Origin: CAZFBR01 sp035353495 [NCBI: uncultured bacterium]
GTDB lineage: Bacteria; DAOPZR01
Length of the DNA: 19,565 nt
Assembly: GCA_964517215.1 (NCBI GenBank)
Contig: CAZFBR010000044.1
Location: forward strand, 1 to 19,565
Reading direction: 5' to 3'
The notes below the pieces were generated by a model. That model had not been told where the DNA came from. It made no database searches and saw nothing but the letters and a program-made list of their open reading frames with translations. Within the stretch, counting starts at the first letter, position 1. Each line of letters starts with the position of its first letter. Below, in pieces: positions 1 through 7,270 of this stretch. The translations under genes were made by a program, and so were the position numbers.

Positions 1-2
1 CC

Positions 3-899
3 GGACGCGATCCGATTGCCGTGCTCGAAGCCATTGCCGCCGGCGGCGCCCGGATCGTCCAGCTGCGCGAAAAAAACCGTACCCGGCGCGAATTGTACGA
101 ATTGGCCTGCCGTTACCGCGACATCACCCGGCAGCAGGAACTGGAAAAAGGGCAGCGCACCGTGCAGGAGCAGCAGCTGCGGCTGGAACGGCTCACCTCG
201 CTCAGCGCCCTGTCGGCCAGCATCGTCCACGAGATCAATCAGCCCCTGCAGACCATCCGCGTGCTGGTGCAAAGCCAGCTGTACTGGGCGGACCGCGGCA
301 AGCCCGTCGATCAGGCCGAGATCCGCGAGGCCCTGCAGAACATTATTGTCCAGCTGTGCCGTGTCGACGACATCGTCCGGCATATCCGCTCCTTCGCCGC
401 ACTCGACCAGACGGTTGATACCAGCGCCTGCGACCTCAACGATATTGTGGATGGCGCCCTGCAGCTGCTGGGCGCCAAAATGACCAATCACAACATCCGC
501 CGGACCATGCAGCTGGCAATCCCGCTGCCGCCGGTGCAGGGCAACCCGCACCGGCTCGAGGAGGTCGTTGCCAATCTCCTCCTCAACGCCATGCAGGCCT
601 TTGACCAGTCCGCCGCGCCGGACAAGGAACTGATCTGCCGGACCTTCGCCGACACCGCGGCCGTGACGCTGGAAATCGACGACAACGCCACCGGGATCGC
701 GCCCGAGCACGTCGGGCGGATCTTCGAGCCGCTCTACACCACCAAGGCCGCCTCCGAAGGGATGGGGCTCGGCCTCTCGCTCTGCCAGACCGTCATCAGC
801 AGCTACCGCGGCACCATCACCGCGGAAAATAATGCGCACGGCGGCGCCACCTTCCGCATCCGCCTGCCCCTGCCGCAAACACGGGAGTCCGCCCCATGA
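3..899 (+). CDS. Sensor histidine kinase, 5' end outside window (HEINQPL-type)
   Basis: Autophosphorylating sensor kinase, the likely partner of the regulator that overlaps its end (ATGA, 896-899). The frame is open to the left edge, so the protein is probably N-terminally incomplete; a GTG at 21 is the only early start visible, and residues below count from it. The H-box VHEINQPL has its phospho-acceptor His at 70 and is the form typical of DctB/FixL/NtrB-like kinases. It is preceded by a charged coiled-coil helix (about 36-62). The ATPase part has an N-box (NLLLNA, 185-190), a G1 box written DNATGI (221-226; the usual form is DNGxGI) and a G2 box GMGLGL (247-252). No membrane segment lies in the visible part. 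The first ~38 residues resemble thiamine-phosphate synthase (see findings), although the RYRDIT segment could also be the end of a PAS/PAC domain. The kinase identity is secure; its input is unknown. Confidence 0.93.
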   Translation, partial: GRDPIAVLEAIAAGGARIVQLREKNRTRRELYELACRYRDITRQQELEKGQRTVQEQQLRLERLTSLSALSASIVHEINQPLQTIRVLVQSQLYWADRGKPVDQAEIREALQNIIVQLCRVDDIVRHIRSFAALDQTVDTSACDLNDIVDGALQLLGAKMTNHNIRRTMQLAIPLPPVQGNPHRLEEVVANLLLNAMQAFDQSAAPDKELICRTFADTAAVTLEIDDNATGIAPEHVGRIFEPLYTTKAASEGMGLGLSLCQTVISSYRGTITAENNAHGGATFRIRLPLPQTRESAP

Positions 900-2338
900 A
901 CATCCTGCTGGTTGACGACGAACCGGAAATCCGCAAGCACCTGGCGAAATTCATGGCCACCCTGGGCCATCAGGTCCGCGAAGCGGCGGACGGGACGGAA
1001 GCGCTGGCGCTGCTGCGCGAGGGGGAAACCCATCTGGTGCTCACCGACCTGCGCATGCCCCGCTGCACCGGCATCGAACTGCTGCGGAACATCCGCACTC
1101 TGCCCGACGGCGCCACCATCGAGGTCATCATCTTCACCGCCTTCGCCGACACCGCCACCGCGGTCGACGCCCTGCGCCTCGGCGCGTACGACTACCTGTA
1201 CAAGCCGATCAACCTCGAACATCTCGCCGCCTGCCTCGACCACGTTGCCGAAATCCAGCGGCTGCGCCGGGACAATCGCGTGCTCGGCCGCCAGTTTGAC
1301 GAGGCCGTCAGCATGGCCGCAGCCGATGCCCGGCGCGAACTGCAGCAGTTGCGCGCCGAACGCGCCGGCGACAGTCAGCAGAACCCGCTGATCGGCGAAT
1401 CCCCGGCGCTCGCCCATATCCGGGAGCAGGCCCTTGCCCTGCACCGCGACCGCAATATCGCCGTGCTCATCGCCGGCGAAACCGGCACCGGCAAGGAACT
1501 GATCGCCCGCCTCGTCCATCACGGCGGGCGGACCGGCACCGCGCCGTTTATCGCCATCAATTGCGCCGCCCTGCCGGCGGCGGTATTCGAAAGCGAACTC
1601 TTCGGCTATGAGGCGGGCGCCTTTACCGGCGGCCTCCCCACGGGCGCCAAGGGCAAACTCGATCTCGCCCGCGGCGGGACGCTCTTCCTCGACGAAATCG
1701 GCGAACTCTCCGCCCCGCTGCAGGCCAAGCTGCTGCGCGTCCTGGAGCAGCGGGAATACTACCGCGTCGGCGGACTCACCAAGGAAAAGGCCGACATCCG
1801 CTTTATCGCCGCGACCAACATCGCCATCGAGGAAAAAGTGGCAGCCGGCGAATTCCGCCAGGACCTGCTCTACCGCCTCGGTATGGCCCGGCTCACCCTG
1901 CCGCCGCTGCGCGAGCGCCGCGAGGATATCCTGCCGCTGGCCGCGCATTTCCTCGCGGAGTTCAGCCGCGCCCGCGGCCGCCATTTCCACTCCTTCTCGC
2001 CCAAGGCGCAGGAGAAACTGCTCGCCTATTCCTGGCCGGGCAATGTGCGCGAACTGCGCAGCAGCATCGAACTCGCCACCCTGCTCCACCATGGCGAAAC
2101 GATGGGCCCGGATTGCATTATGCTGGCGGGCACCAATTCCCCGGCCATCATCGACGCCAACGGCAAACCGTTTGCCCTGCCCGAACGCGAATTTCCGCTG
2201 GCGGCGTTCACCAGCAATATCATCCGTCAGGCCTATCGTCGCCACAATTATAATAAGGCCGAAACTGCAAAATACCTGGGCATTTCACGACAGGCGCTCT
2301 ATCGCCAGTTGGAAAAACTCGATCCCCCGGAAGAATAG
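896..2338 (+). CDS. NtrC-family sigma54-dependent response regulator (REC-AAA+-Fis HTH)
   Basis: Enhancer-binding activator that remodels sigma54-RNA polymerase when phosphorylated by the upstream kinase. It is a full-length 480-residue protein. The receiver (1-120) has acidic pocket D7/D8, phospho-acceptor D51 and K103. The AAA+ domain (about 164-395) has Walker A GETGTGKE (194-201), the sigma54-contact loop written GAFTGG (241-246; the usual form is GAFTGA) and Walker B TLFLDE (262-267). A Fis-type helix-turn-helix lies at about 455-475 (ETAKYLGISRQALYRQLEKL). The ATG overlaps the kinase stop codon, which indicates translational coupling. A sigma54 promoter with a palindromic upstream site begins within 150 bp after the gene, so its direct target is probably the next gene. 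Only the GAFTGG loop is unusual; Gly at that position should still be small enough to work. Confidence 0.96.
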   Translation: MNILLVDDEPEIRKHLAKFMATLGHQVREAADGTEALALLREGETHLVLTDLRMPRCTGIELLRNIRTLPDGATIEVIIFTAFADTATAVDALRLGAYDYLYKPINLEHLAACLDHVAEIQRLRRDNRVLGRQFDEAVSMAAADARRELQQLRAERAGDSQQNPLIGESPALAHIREQALALHRDRNIAVLIAGETGTGKELIARLVHHGGRTGTAPFIAINCAALPAAVFESELFGYEAGAFTGGLPTGAKGKLDLARGGTLFLDEIGELSAPLQAKLLRVLEQREYYRVGGLTKEKADIRFIAATNIAIEEKVAAGEFRQDLLYRLGMARLTLPPLRERREDILPLAAHFLAEFSRARGRHFHSFSPKAQEKLLAYSWPGNVRELRSSIELATLLHHGETMGPDCIMLAGTNSPAIIDANGKPFALPEREFPLAAFTSNIIRQAYRRHNYNKAETAKYLGISRQALYRQLEKLDPPEE

Positions 2339-2376
2339 CGCTCCGCCGTCTGCGCCAACAATTCTACCCGCGACAC

Positions 2377-2404
2377 TGTCCGCACAAGCGTCCGTTTGCG
2401 GACA
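2377..2404. promoter_or_regulatory. Candidate enhancer (upstream activating site) for the NtrC-type regulator
   Basis: A perfect inverted repeat TGTCCGCA (2377-2384) / TGCGGACA (2397-2404), with half-sites 20 bp centre to centre, that is two helical turns. Nested inside it is a second short palindrome, GTCCGTTTGCGGAC (2390-2403). It is centred about 110 bp before the predicted sigma54 start, the normal range for enhancer sites. The nested stem is followed by an A/T-rich stretch, so it could instead be a weak terminator for the regulator gene. Confidence 0.5.
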
Positions 2405-2475
2405 TATTTATTACCCTTTCACTTGCCATGCTGTCATAACCCATTGCGCCACAGTCGTTTTTTCCCCCATCTTTC

Positions 2476-2491
2476 TGGTATGACGTTTGCT
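2476..2491 (+). promoter_or_regulatory. Sigma54 (-24/-12) promoter
   Basis: TGGTATGACGTTTGCT matches the sigma54 consensus TGGYRYRN4TTGCW, with GG at 2477-2478, GC at 2489-2490 and exactly 10 bp between them. The expected start is near 2501. That gives a leader of about 95 nt to the next ATG at 2597. The adjoining sigma54 activator gene makes the call much stronger than the motif alone. Confidence 0.85.
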
Positions 2492-2596
2492 AAACAGGGC
2501 AGTAGGGAGGGGAACAATAATCAGTTCGGTAATCACCCTATTACAGCGCGCGCCTTGGCACGCCACATCATACATCAGGGGGAGAGCACATCGACC

Positions 2597-2911
2597 ATGA
2601 CCACCACTCACCTGTACTGGAAATCGCGCTTGACCGATGCCGAATATCGTGAGCTCCAATTGCTGGTTGCCGACAAAGCGGGCATCTGCCTTGGCGCGGC
2701 AGTGCGTGAACACATCACCGACCGGGTTCTCCATCAGATGACCCTGCTGGGCACCACGGTGTTTGCCAAATACCTGCAGCATATCGAAAACGACCAGCAC
2801 GAGGGAATCGTGCAGGACCTGTGCAAGGATCTGGTCTTCCACGGCCCCACCCATTCGGGCGTCAGCAATCAGGCAGCATTCATCAACGAGTGGGCATATC
2901 TTGCGGTCTGA
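2597..2911 (+). CDS. Stand-alone CheR N-terminal-domain-like protein
   Basis: 104 residues that line up with the helical N-terminal domain of chemotaxis methyltransferase CheR (LTDAEYRELQ, then KAGICLG, R..ITDRV, F.KYLQHIE). The protein stops where the SAM-binding catalytic domain would begin. It therefore cannot methylate receptors, and it also lacks the beta-subdomain that docks on receptor pentapeptides. The basic helix that follows the conserved Arg in CheR is mostly replaced (DRVLHQM). The start was chosen for the GGGGGAG ribosome site at 2578-2584; frames further upstream run back through the sigma54 promoter. It is the first gene behind that promoter and lies about 100 bp before the OmpA-VWA gene, with no clear terminator between them. 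Base composition is visibly less GC-rich than its neighbours. It may be a truncated relic or a free-standing signalling domain; the role is unknown. Confidence 0.75.
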   Translation: MTTTHLYWKSRLTDAEYRELQLLVADKAGICLGAAVREHITDRVLHQMTLLGTTVFAKYLQHIENDQHEGIVQDLCKDLVFHGPTHSGVSNQAAFINEWAYLAV

Positions 2912-3013
2912 CCTGCTGCCATCGATAGCGCCATCGACGCTGGCGGCCTATCGCCCGCACCCACACTGCCCGGACGGGCCCGGCCCGATTACCGTCATCA
3001 ACCGGAGGATGCC

Positions 3014-4306
3014 ATGAGCAAATTATTCGTCCGTCCGCTGCTCGCCATATTGTGGATCGGTGCGGTCAATATTGTCGCCAATGCCTGGACGACGGAACAG
3101 CAGGTCGTGCGGGAAATCTACTTCCAGCTCGACCGCGCCACCATCCAGCCGGCTGCGCGGACCGTCCTGCATGAGGTCGCCGAACTGCTGCGCGCCCATC
3201 CTGAGACCAAGGTCCATGTGGCCGGCTATACCTGCGACCTGGCGCCGGACGACTACAATCTCCGGCTCGCCCGCCGGCGCGCCGACGCTGCCAAGCGCTA
3301 CCTGATGCGGGTTGAGGGCATCGCCCGCGACCGAATCACCGAAACCAGTTTTGGCGAAGCACAGCCCGCCTATCCCAACACCGACGAAGCCGGCCGCGCG
3401 AAGAACCGCCGCGTGGTCCTGACCCTGGGCCTGCCATCCGCCATCATCGTCCCACCCGCCGCGGCGTCTGCCGTGGCGCCAACGCCTGCCGCCACCGCCG
3501 CGCCTGCGGCGGCGGCGGCAGCTTCCCCTGCGCCCATTACGCGTGCGGTAAACATCAGCGTGCTTGATGCCGCCGGCAATTTTATCCCCAACCTGCCCGC
3601 CAGCCGCTTCACCGTGCGTGAGGCGGGCGTGGTGCGCGAGATTACCGATGTCAGCTTCACGATGGAGCAGCCGCGCGCAGCGGTCGGTTTGCTGCTCGAT
3701 GTCAGCCCGAGCAATTGCCTGGTCGACCTGCGCGATGCCCTGCAGGATTTCCTCGCGCGGGCCAACCCGGCCACCCGCTGGTATGCGGTCTCCTTCAGTG
3801 AAGACCGGAAGCTCATCAGCGATTTCACCGCCACCCGCGACGAGCTGCTGAATGCGCTCCCCAAGCGCGCCGCGAGCGGCGGCACGCGGCTGTATGACGC
3901 CGTGGCGGCATCCGCGACCGCGATGACCGCACGGCCGGCGCCGCGCTATATGCTGGTCTTCTCCGACGGGGTTGATGAGGCGCCCTGGCCAAACGCCGGG
4001 ACCACGGGCAGCGTGAAAACCCTCGACCAGGCCGTCACCACCGCCACCACAGCGGGGGTGAAACTGGTCTGCGTTGAATTGGGCCCGACCGCCGCCAGCG
4101 GCAGCGAAGCCCTGCACCAGCTGGCGCAGCGCACCAGCGGCATGAAAATGGTCTGGGACCGTGATGCGGGTGCGAACCAATTTGCCGACGTGCATCGTCT
4201 GCTCGCTGCCGGTGCGCTCTCCGGCCGCTACACCATCACGTACCATACCGAGGCAAACGTCCCGGCCGGCGCCACAGTAACCACCGACGCCGGCACCGTC
4301 CGCTGA
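3014..4306 (+). CDS. Secreted OmpA-like / von Willebrand factor A protein
   Basis: Envelope protein of 430 residues. A signal peptide (1-24, cleavage likely after ANA) precedes an OmpA-like peptidoglycan-binding domain (about 32-138) with GYTCDLAPDDYNLRLARRRA and the closing NRRVVL. An Ala/Pro linker follows (about 145-176), then a VWA domain (about 178-400) of the kind seen in acidobacterial VWFA-related proteins. The metal-ion-dependent adhesion site looks intact: D229-x-S231-x-S233, T291 and D318. The start is set by GGAGG at 3002-3006, 8 nt before the ATG. The OmpA part should anchor the protein to the cell wall in the periplasm or outer membrane, and the VWA part should bind a protein partner through a divalent metal. 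The gene is probably co-transcribed from the sigma54 promoter at 2476. A dispersed repeat begins directly after the stop codon. Confidence 0.92.
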   Translation: MSKLFVRPLLAILWIGAVNIVANAWTTEQQVVREIYFQLDRATIQPAARTVLHEVAELLRAHPETKVHVAGYTCDLAPDDYNLRLARRRADAAKRYLMRVEGIARDRITETSFGEAQPAYPNTDEAGRAKNRRVVLTLGLPSAIIVPPAAASAVAPTPAATAAPAAAAAASPAPITRAVNISVLDAAGNFIPNLPASRFTVREAGVVREITDVSFTMEQPRAAVGLLLDVSPSNCLVDLRDALQDFLARANPATRWYAVSFSEDRKLISDFTATRDELLNALPKRAASGGTRLYDAVAASATAMTARPAPRYMLVFSDGVDEAPWPNAGTTGSVKTLDQAVTTATTAGVKLVCVELGPTAASGSEALHQLAQRTSGMKMVWDRDAGANQFADVHRLLAAGALSGRYTITYHTEANVPAGATVTTDAGTVR

Positions 4307-4331
4307 AATAGCGGGGACAGTATACTCTATT
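4307..4331 (+). repeat. Dispersed repeat, copy A (GGGGACAGTATACTCTATT core)
   Basis: Core GGGGACAGTATACTCTATT at 4313-4331, preceded by AATAGC. The ends AATAG and CTATT are inverted, and AGTATACT inside is itself a palindrome. It starts within one base of the OmpA-VWA stop codon. The same core occurs at 13326-13344 and, inverted with one change, at 10313-10331. Confidence 0.9.
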
Positions 4332-4656
4332 GGCTCCTGCCGACACGGAAGCCACGCAGCGACCGTGCTCCCGGGGTTCCCGTTTGGCAGCTGGGGTTGG
4401 GTTATGATTGGCGTCCAGATGACTGCCGCCTTACCTTGCGGCGATAGAGGCGGGTCCGGACAGGGATGGATTGCCACTGCGCCCCGCCTGATTGCCGGGC
4501 ATCGGCATAATCAGCACCACTGCCTTGCCTCCTTTCCCGTTTCACTTCGCGCGCACGGAACAACTCAAGTTGGCGGCATGATTCGCCGAATACAAAAACA
4601 AGGGAGGGCACGCACCGGTTGGTGGCGTGTCACTATGGCAGCACCAGTGAGCCCGC
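4332..4656. other. Intergenic stretch, no supported gene
   Basis: About 325 bp between the repeat and the next gene. Open frames here are short, lack plausible starts and resemble nothing I recognise. A GGGAGGG sequence at about 4602-4608 looks like a ribosome site but has no start codon at a usable distance. A sigma54-like sequence at 4571-4586 has the wrong spacing (11 bp). No convincing promoter for the next gene was found, although one is presumably here. Confidence 0.5.
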
Positions 4657-5484
4657 ATGGCACTTTCGCCCTTGAGCTGCAATCGTCAACTCACCACTGC
4701 TTACAGCCGTATGCTACCGGTCGCCCGCAACGAAGTCAGCACCCCGGCTGACACCGCAGGTGATAGCGTCAGTATCTCCGCTGCCGGACGCGCGCTGCAG
4801 GCCGCCGCCCGGCAGGACGAGATAATCCGCGGGCGCGAGCACGACCTGCTGCGTGCACGCGGATTGGACGAAACGGAAATCTCTGCGTTCCGCGCCATGG
4901 TCACCGACGCTGCCGGCACTGATCCCCGCAGCTACATCGCCACCCTCGACAGCGACCAGCGCGAACTGCTGCGCAAGGCCAACAGTTACGGTTCAGCGTT
5001 AAGCGACAGCGCCATTGCCGCCATGACTGACGAGGGTGTGGCCAATCTGCTGGTGACGCAGGATTACCGCACCTACGTTGATTACAACAACGACGGGGTG
5101 GTCGACCATGGCGCCGCAAAAACGTTCGTCTTCCCGCCGCCCAATGCGCCAACCGCAGTCAAGGACGCCTGGGACCGGACCATGGCAGAGCTGCCGGAAG
5201 GGCAAAGCCCGCTGCTGGCCTGCTCCGTTTTCCTGGCCATGTCCCTGCAGGCCAACCTGAAAACCGATGATGCCGGCACGGTCATCGGCACCTATGCGCC
5301 CGGGGAGGAAGGGTACACCAACATCTTCGCCACTTCCGTCAGCGGCTGGCTGCAGCTCTTTGAGCGAACCGGGGACTATATCGACTGGTCGGAACGGGTT
5401 GCGCCCGACGTGCAGACACGGCGCAACTGCGAACGCGACCGGGAGCTGCTGAACCGGTTCCGCGCCAATCTCTCCGCAAGCTGA
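4657..5484 (+). CDS. Hypothetical protein with a Ca-loop-like motif
   Basis: 275 residues, family not recognised. An N-terminal segment DSVSISAAGRAL (36-47) resembles the Ser/Ile-rich stretches found near the start of flagellum-related proteins such as FlgM. A single loop D142-x-N144-x-D146-G-x-x-D150 has the spacing of a dockerin or EF-hand calcium loop. There is no signal peptide and no clear membrane helix; the C-terminus is charged and helical. The start is uncertain: an in-frame stop lies just upstream (4648-4650), so 4657 is the first ATG, but the ribosome site is weak (AGTGAG). An internal ATG at 4711 is the alternative. The gene ends 6 bp from the convergent DUF2723 gene, with no visible terminator. 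Base usage resembles the surrounding genes, which supports real coding. Confidence 0.75.
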   Translation: MALSPLSCNRQLTTAYSRMLPVARNEVSTPADTAGDSVSISAAGRALQAAARQDEIIRGREHDLLRARGLDETEISAFRAMVTDAAGTDPRSYIATLDSDQRELLRKANSYGSALSDSAIAAMTDEGVANLLVTQDYRTYVDYNNDGVVDHGAAKTFVFPPPNAPTAVKDAWDRTMAELPEGQSPLLACSVFLAMSLQANLKTDDAGTVIGTYAPGEEGYTNIFATSVSGWLQLFERTGDYIDWSERVAPDVQTRRNCERDRELLNRFRANLSAS

Positions 5485-5490
5485 CCGCCG

Positions 5491-7266
5491 CTACTGATCG
5501 TCGGCACCGGCCAGCGATTCTTCCAGCATGGCCGCATACGTCAGGTACTGCTCCGCGCGCTGCTGGCCGCCGCGCTGCAAGGCACAGTCCGCGCCATGAC
5601 GCAACGCCACCGCCAGGTTGCCCCGAATCACTGCGGGTTCGAGTTCCGCCGCAGGGGGCGTCCGCCAGAGCGCGTCAGGAATGATCAGATCATCGACCAG
5701 CGTCAGGACCCGGCCCGGCTCGGCTTCGCTGTCGCCCGCCGGCACCACCTTGAACAGCAGCCCCTGCAACTGCCGTTCGTACCCGGTGAACAACTCGTCG
5801 GGCATCCCCTCGCAGACGTAGACCCCGCGTCCGCCCACTTCGCGGCGCAGCAGTTCCGCCACGGCTGCGCTCCGTTTCGCCTGCGGTGTCGGTCCGGCCG
5901 GTGCGGTCAGGCCTGCCCGCGGATAATACCAATCGTAACCGAGAAGTGCGTCGTTGACCACCGTCACATCCGGTCGCACCTGTTCCGCCACCTGGAAATA
6001 GTCGAGTGGAAACCCGGTCATATCGCTGTGGGTAACAATAACCGCATTGGGCGGCGCCTGCCGCAGGATATTGTAGGCATAGACCATGACATCCTGATAC
6101 TCCGCAAGATCACATGACCGCCAGCTGCGATGCCCCTGCATGACCACCAGCCCGCACAGCGCCACCGCCGCCGCAATGCGCTGATAGTGATGGTTCACCC
6201 GCGCGGCCAGTTCAATCCCCAACCCGAGCAGCACCGCCAGCGCGGCATACACCATCAGAAAATGATTGGCAATGGCGTGCGTCAGGGTCGCAGGATCACG
6301 CTGCGAGAAAGCCAGCAGCACCGCCGCCAGCGGCACCAGCACCGCCAGCATGAGCAGCAGCGCCTCGCGCCGGCGCTCACGCCAGGCCGCGCCGGCCCCC
6401 AGCGCAATCAGCAATAGTCCCGCCGCACCGAACTGCCCGTGCGCACCGGTGGCCAGTGCCCAGAGCTTGACCCCGAAGTCCCAGTCGCCCGTGCGCAGGG
6501 TCCCGTAGATTTTCAGGGTCAGCACCTCGTACAGGCGGGTGAACGACGAGGGATCGCACCAGTTGATGGCCGGGTCCGCCTGCGCGCGCAGCAGCATGCC
6601 GCCGTACAGCGTCGCCAGCAGCAGCAGCCCGGCCGCCGCGATCAGGACCGCCTGCCGCCAGCCCGGCCAGCGCTGCCACAGTGCATAAAGCAGCGCCGGG
6701 GTCAGGGTGATTATCGTCAGGTGATTGCCCAGTCCGAGGCACAGCGCCAGTCCCGCCAGCTGCCACCAGCGCGGCCGGGCGGAACGCAGCATGCCCAGCA
6801 TCCCCCCCAGCGCAAGCATGACCAGCAGGACGTGCAGCGCATAGACCTCGGCCCGCACCGCCTGCAGCCAGAACGGCGTGCCGGTGGCAAAGAGCAGCGC
6901 CGCACCCGCCGCCGCCAGCCCGCTCCCCGTCAGCCGCCGCACCAGTTCCGCCAGCACCAGCACCGCCAGCAGCCCGCACAGCGCCGAGAAGAGATTCAAC
7001 ACGAATGCCGGCATGAGCTGCGTCTCCGCCTGCAGCAGGGGCCAGGTCAGTGCGATATACAGCGGGTACCCCGACGGATGCGGGATGCCGTTGCAGGCGG
7101 CCGCGGCGATAAAATCGCCGCTGTCGCCGCTGCCGACGAGGAACCGCGCGCAGGTTGACCAGTACAGCAGTCCCGTAACCGCCAGTACCAGCGCCAGCGG
7201 CCAGAACCGCCGCCAGGCCGTCGGACGGGGGCCGGGGCCCAGCTCGCCCGGCGCGGATTCAGCCAT
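5491..7266 (-). CDS. DUF2723-family integral membrane glycosyltransferase (TMEM260/GT117-like)
   Basis: 591-residue polytopic membrane protein. After the first membrane helix comes the family signature (GSGDSGDFIAAA, then GIPHPSGYPLY), where the acidic pair is the presumed active-site region. About ten hydrophobic helices follow. A C-terminal soluble part of roughly 200 residues contains HSDMTGFPLDYFQ and VRPDVTVVND, also typical of the family. Relatives are lipid-linked-sugar-dependent glycosyltransferases; the eukaryotic TMEM260 O-mannosylates proteins. The start at 7266 was chosen over a longer frame because the longer one runs back through the end of pncC. The chosen ATG begins 4 bases after the pncC stop, with CAGGG in front, so the two are probably translationally coupled. 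The substrate cannot be told from the sequence. Confidence 0.88.
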   Translation of the reverse strand: MAESAPGELGPGPRPTAWRRFWPLALVLAVTGLLYWSTCARFLVGSGDSGDFIAAAACNGIPHPSGYPLYIALTWPLLQAETQLMPAFVLNLFSALCGLLAVLVLAELVRRLTGSGLAAAGAALLFATGTPFWLQAVRAEVYALHVLLVMLALGGMLGMLRSARPRWWQLAGLALCLGLGNHLTIITLTPALLYALWQRWPGWRQAVLIAAAGLLLLATLYGGMLLRAQADPAINWCDPSSFTRLYEVLTLKIYGTLRTGDWDFGVKLWALATGAHGQFGAAGLLLIALGAGAAWRERRREALLLMLAVLVPLAAVLLAFSQRDPATLTHAIANHFLMVYAALAVLLGLGIELAARVNHHYQRIAAAVALCGLVVMQGHRSWRSCDLAEYQDVMVYAYNILRQAPPNAVIVTHSDMTGFPLDYFQVAEQVRPDVTVVNDALLGYDWYYPRAGLTAPAGPTPQAKRSAAVAELLRREVGGRGVYVCEGMPDELFTGYERQLQGLLFKVVPAGDSEAEPGRVLTLVDDLIIPDALWRTPPAAELEPAVIRGNLAVALRHGADCALQRGGQQRAEQYLTYAAMLEESLAGADDQ

Positions 7267-7270
7267 GCAT

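Noticed and set aside
803-2245. Long open frame antisense to the NtrC-type regulator
   Set aside because: It mirrors the codon structure of a well-supported gene in very GC-rich DNA; its translation is low-complexity Gly/Ala/Arg/Asp-rich and matches no family.
2912-3013. GC-rich inverted sequence between the CheR-N and OmpA-VWA genes as a terminator
   Set aside because: The repeats around 2968-2988 have no U-tract and only short stems; read-through into the OmpA-VWA gene seems more likely.
3023-4477. Long open frame antisense to the OmpA-VWA gene
   Set aside because: Same reason; it also runs across repeat copy A and its translation is Gly/Arg-rich without domains.
4571-4586. Second sigma54-like promoter before the orphan gene
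   Set aside because: GG and GC elements are present but separated by 11 bp, not the strict 10, and the -12 part (TTCGC) is poor.
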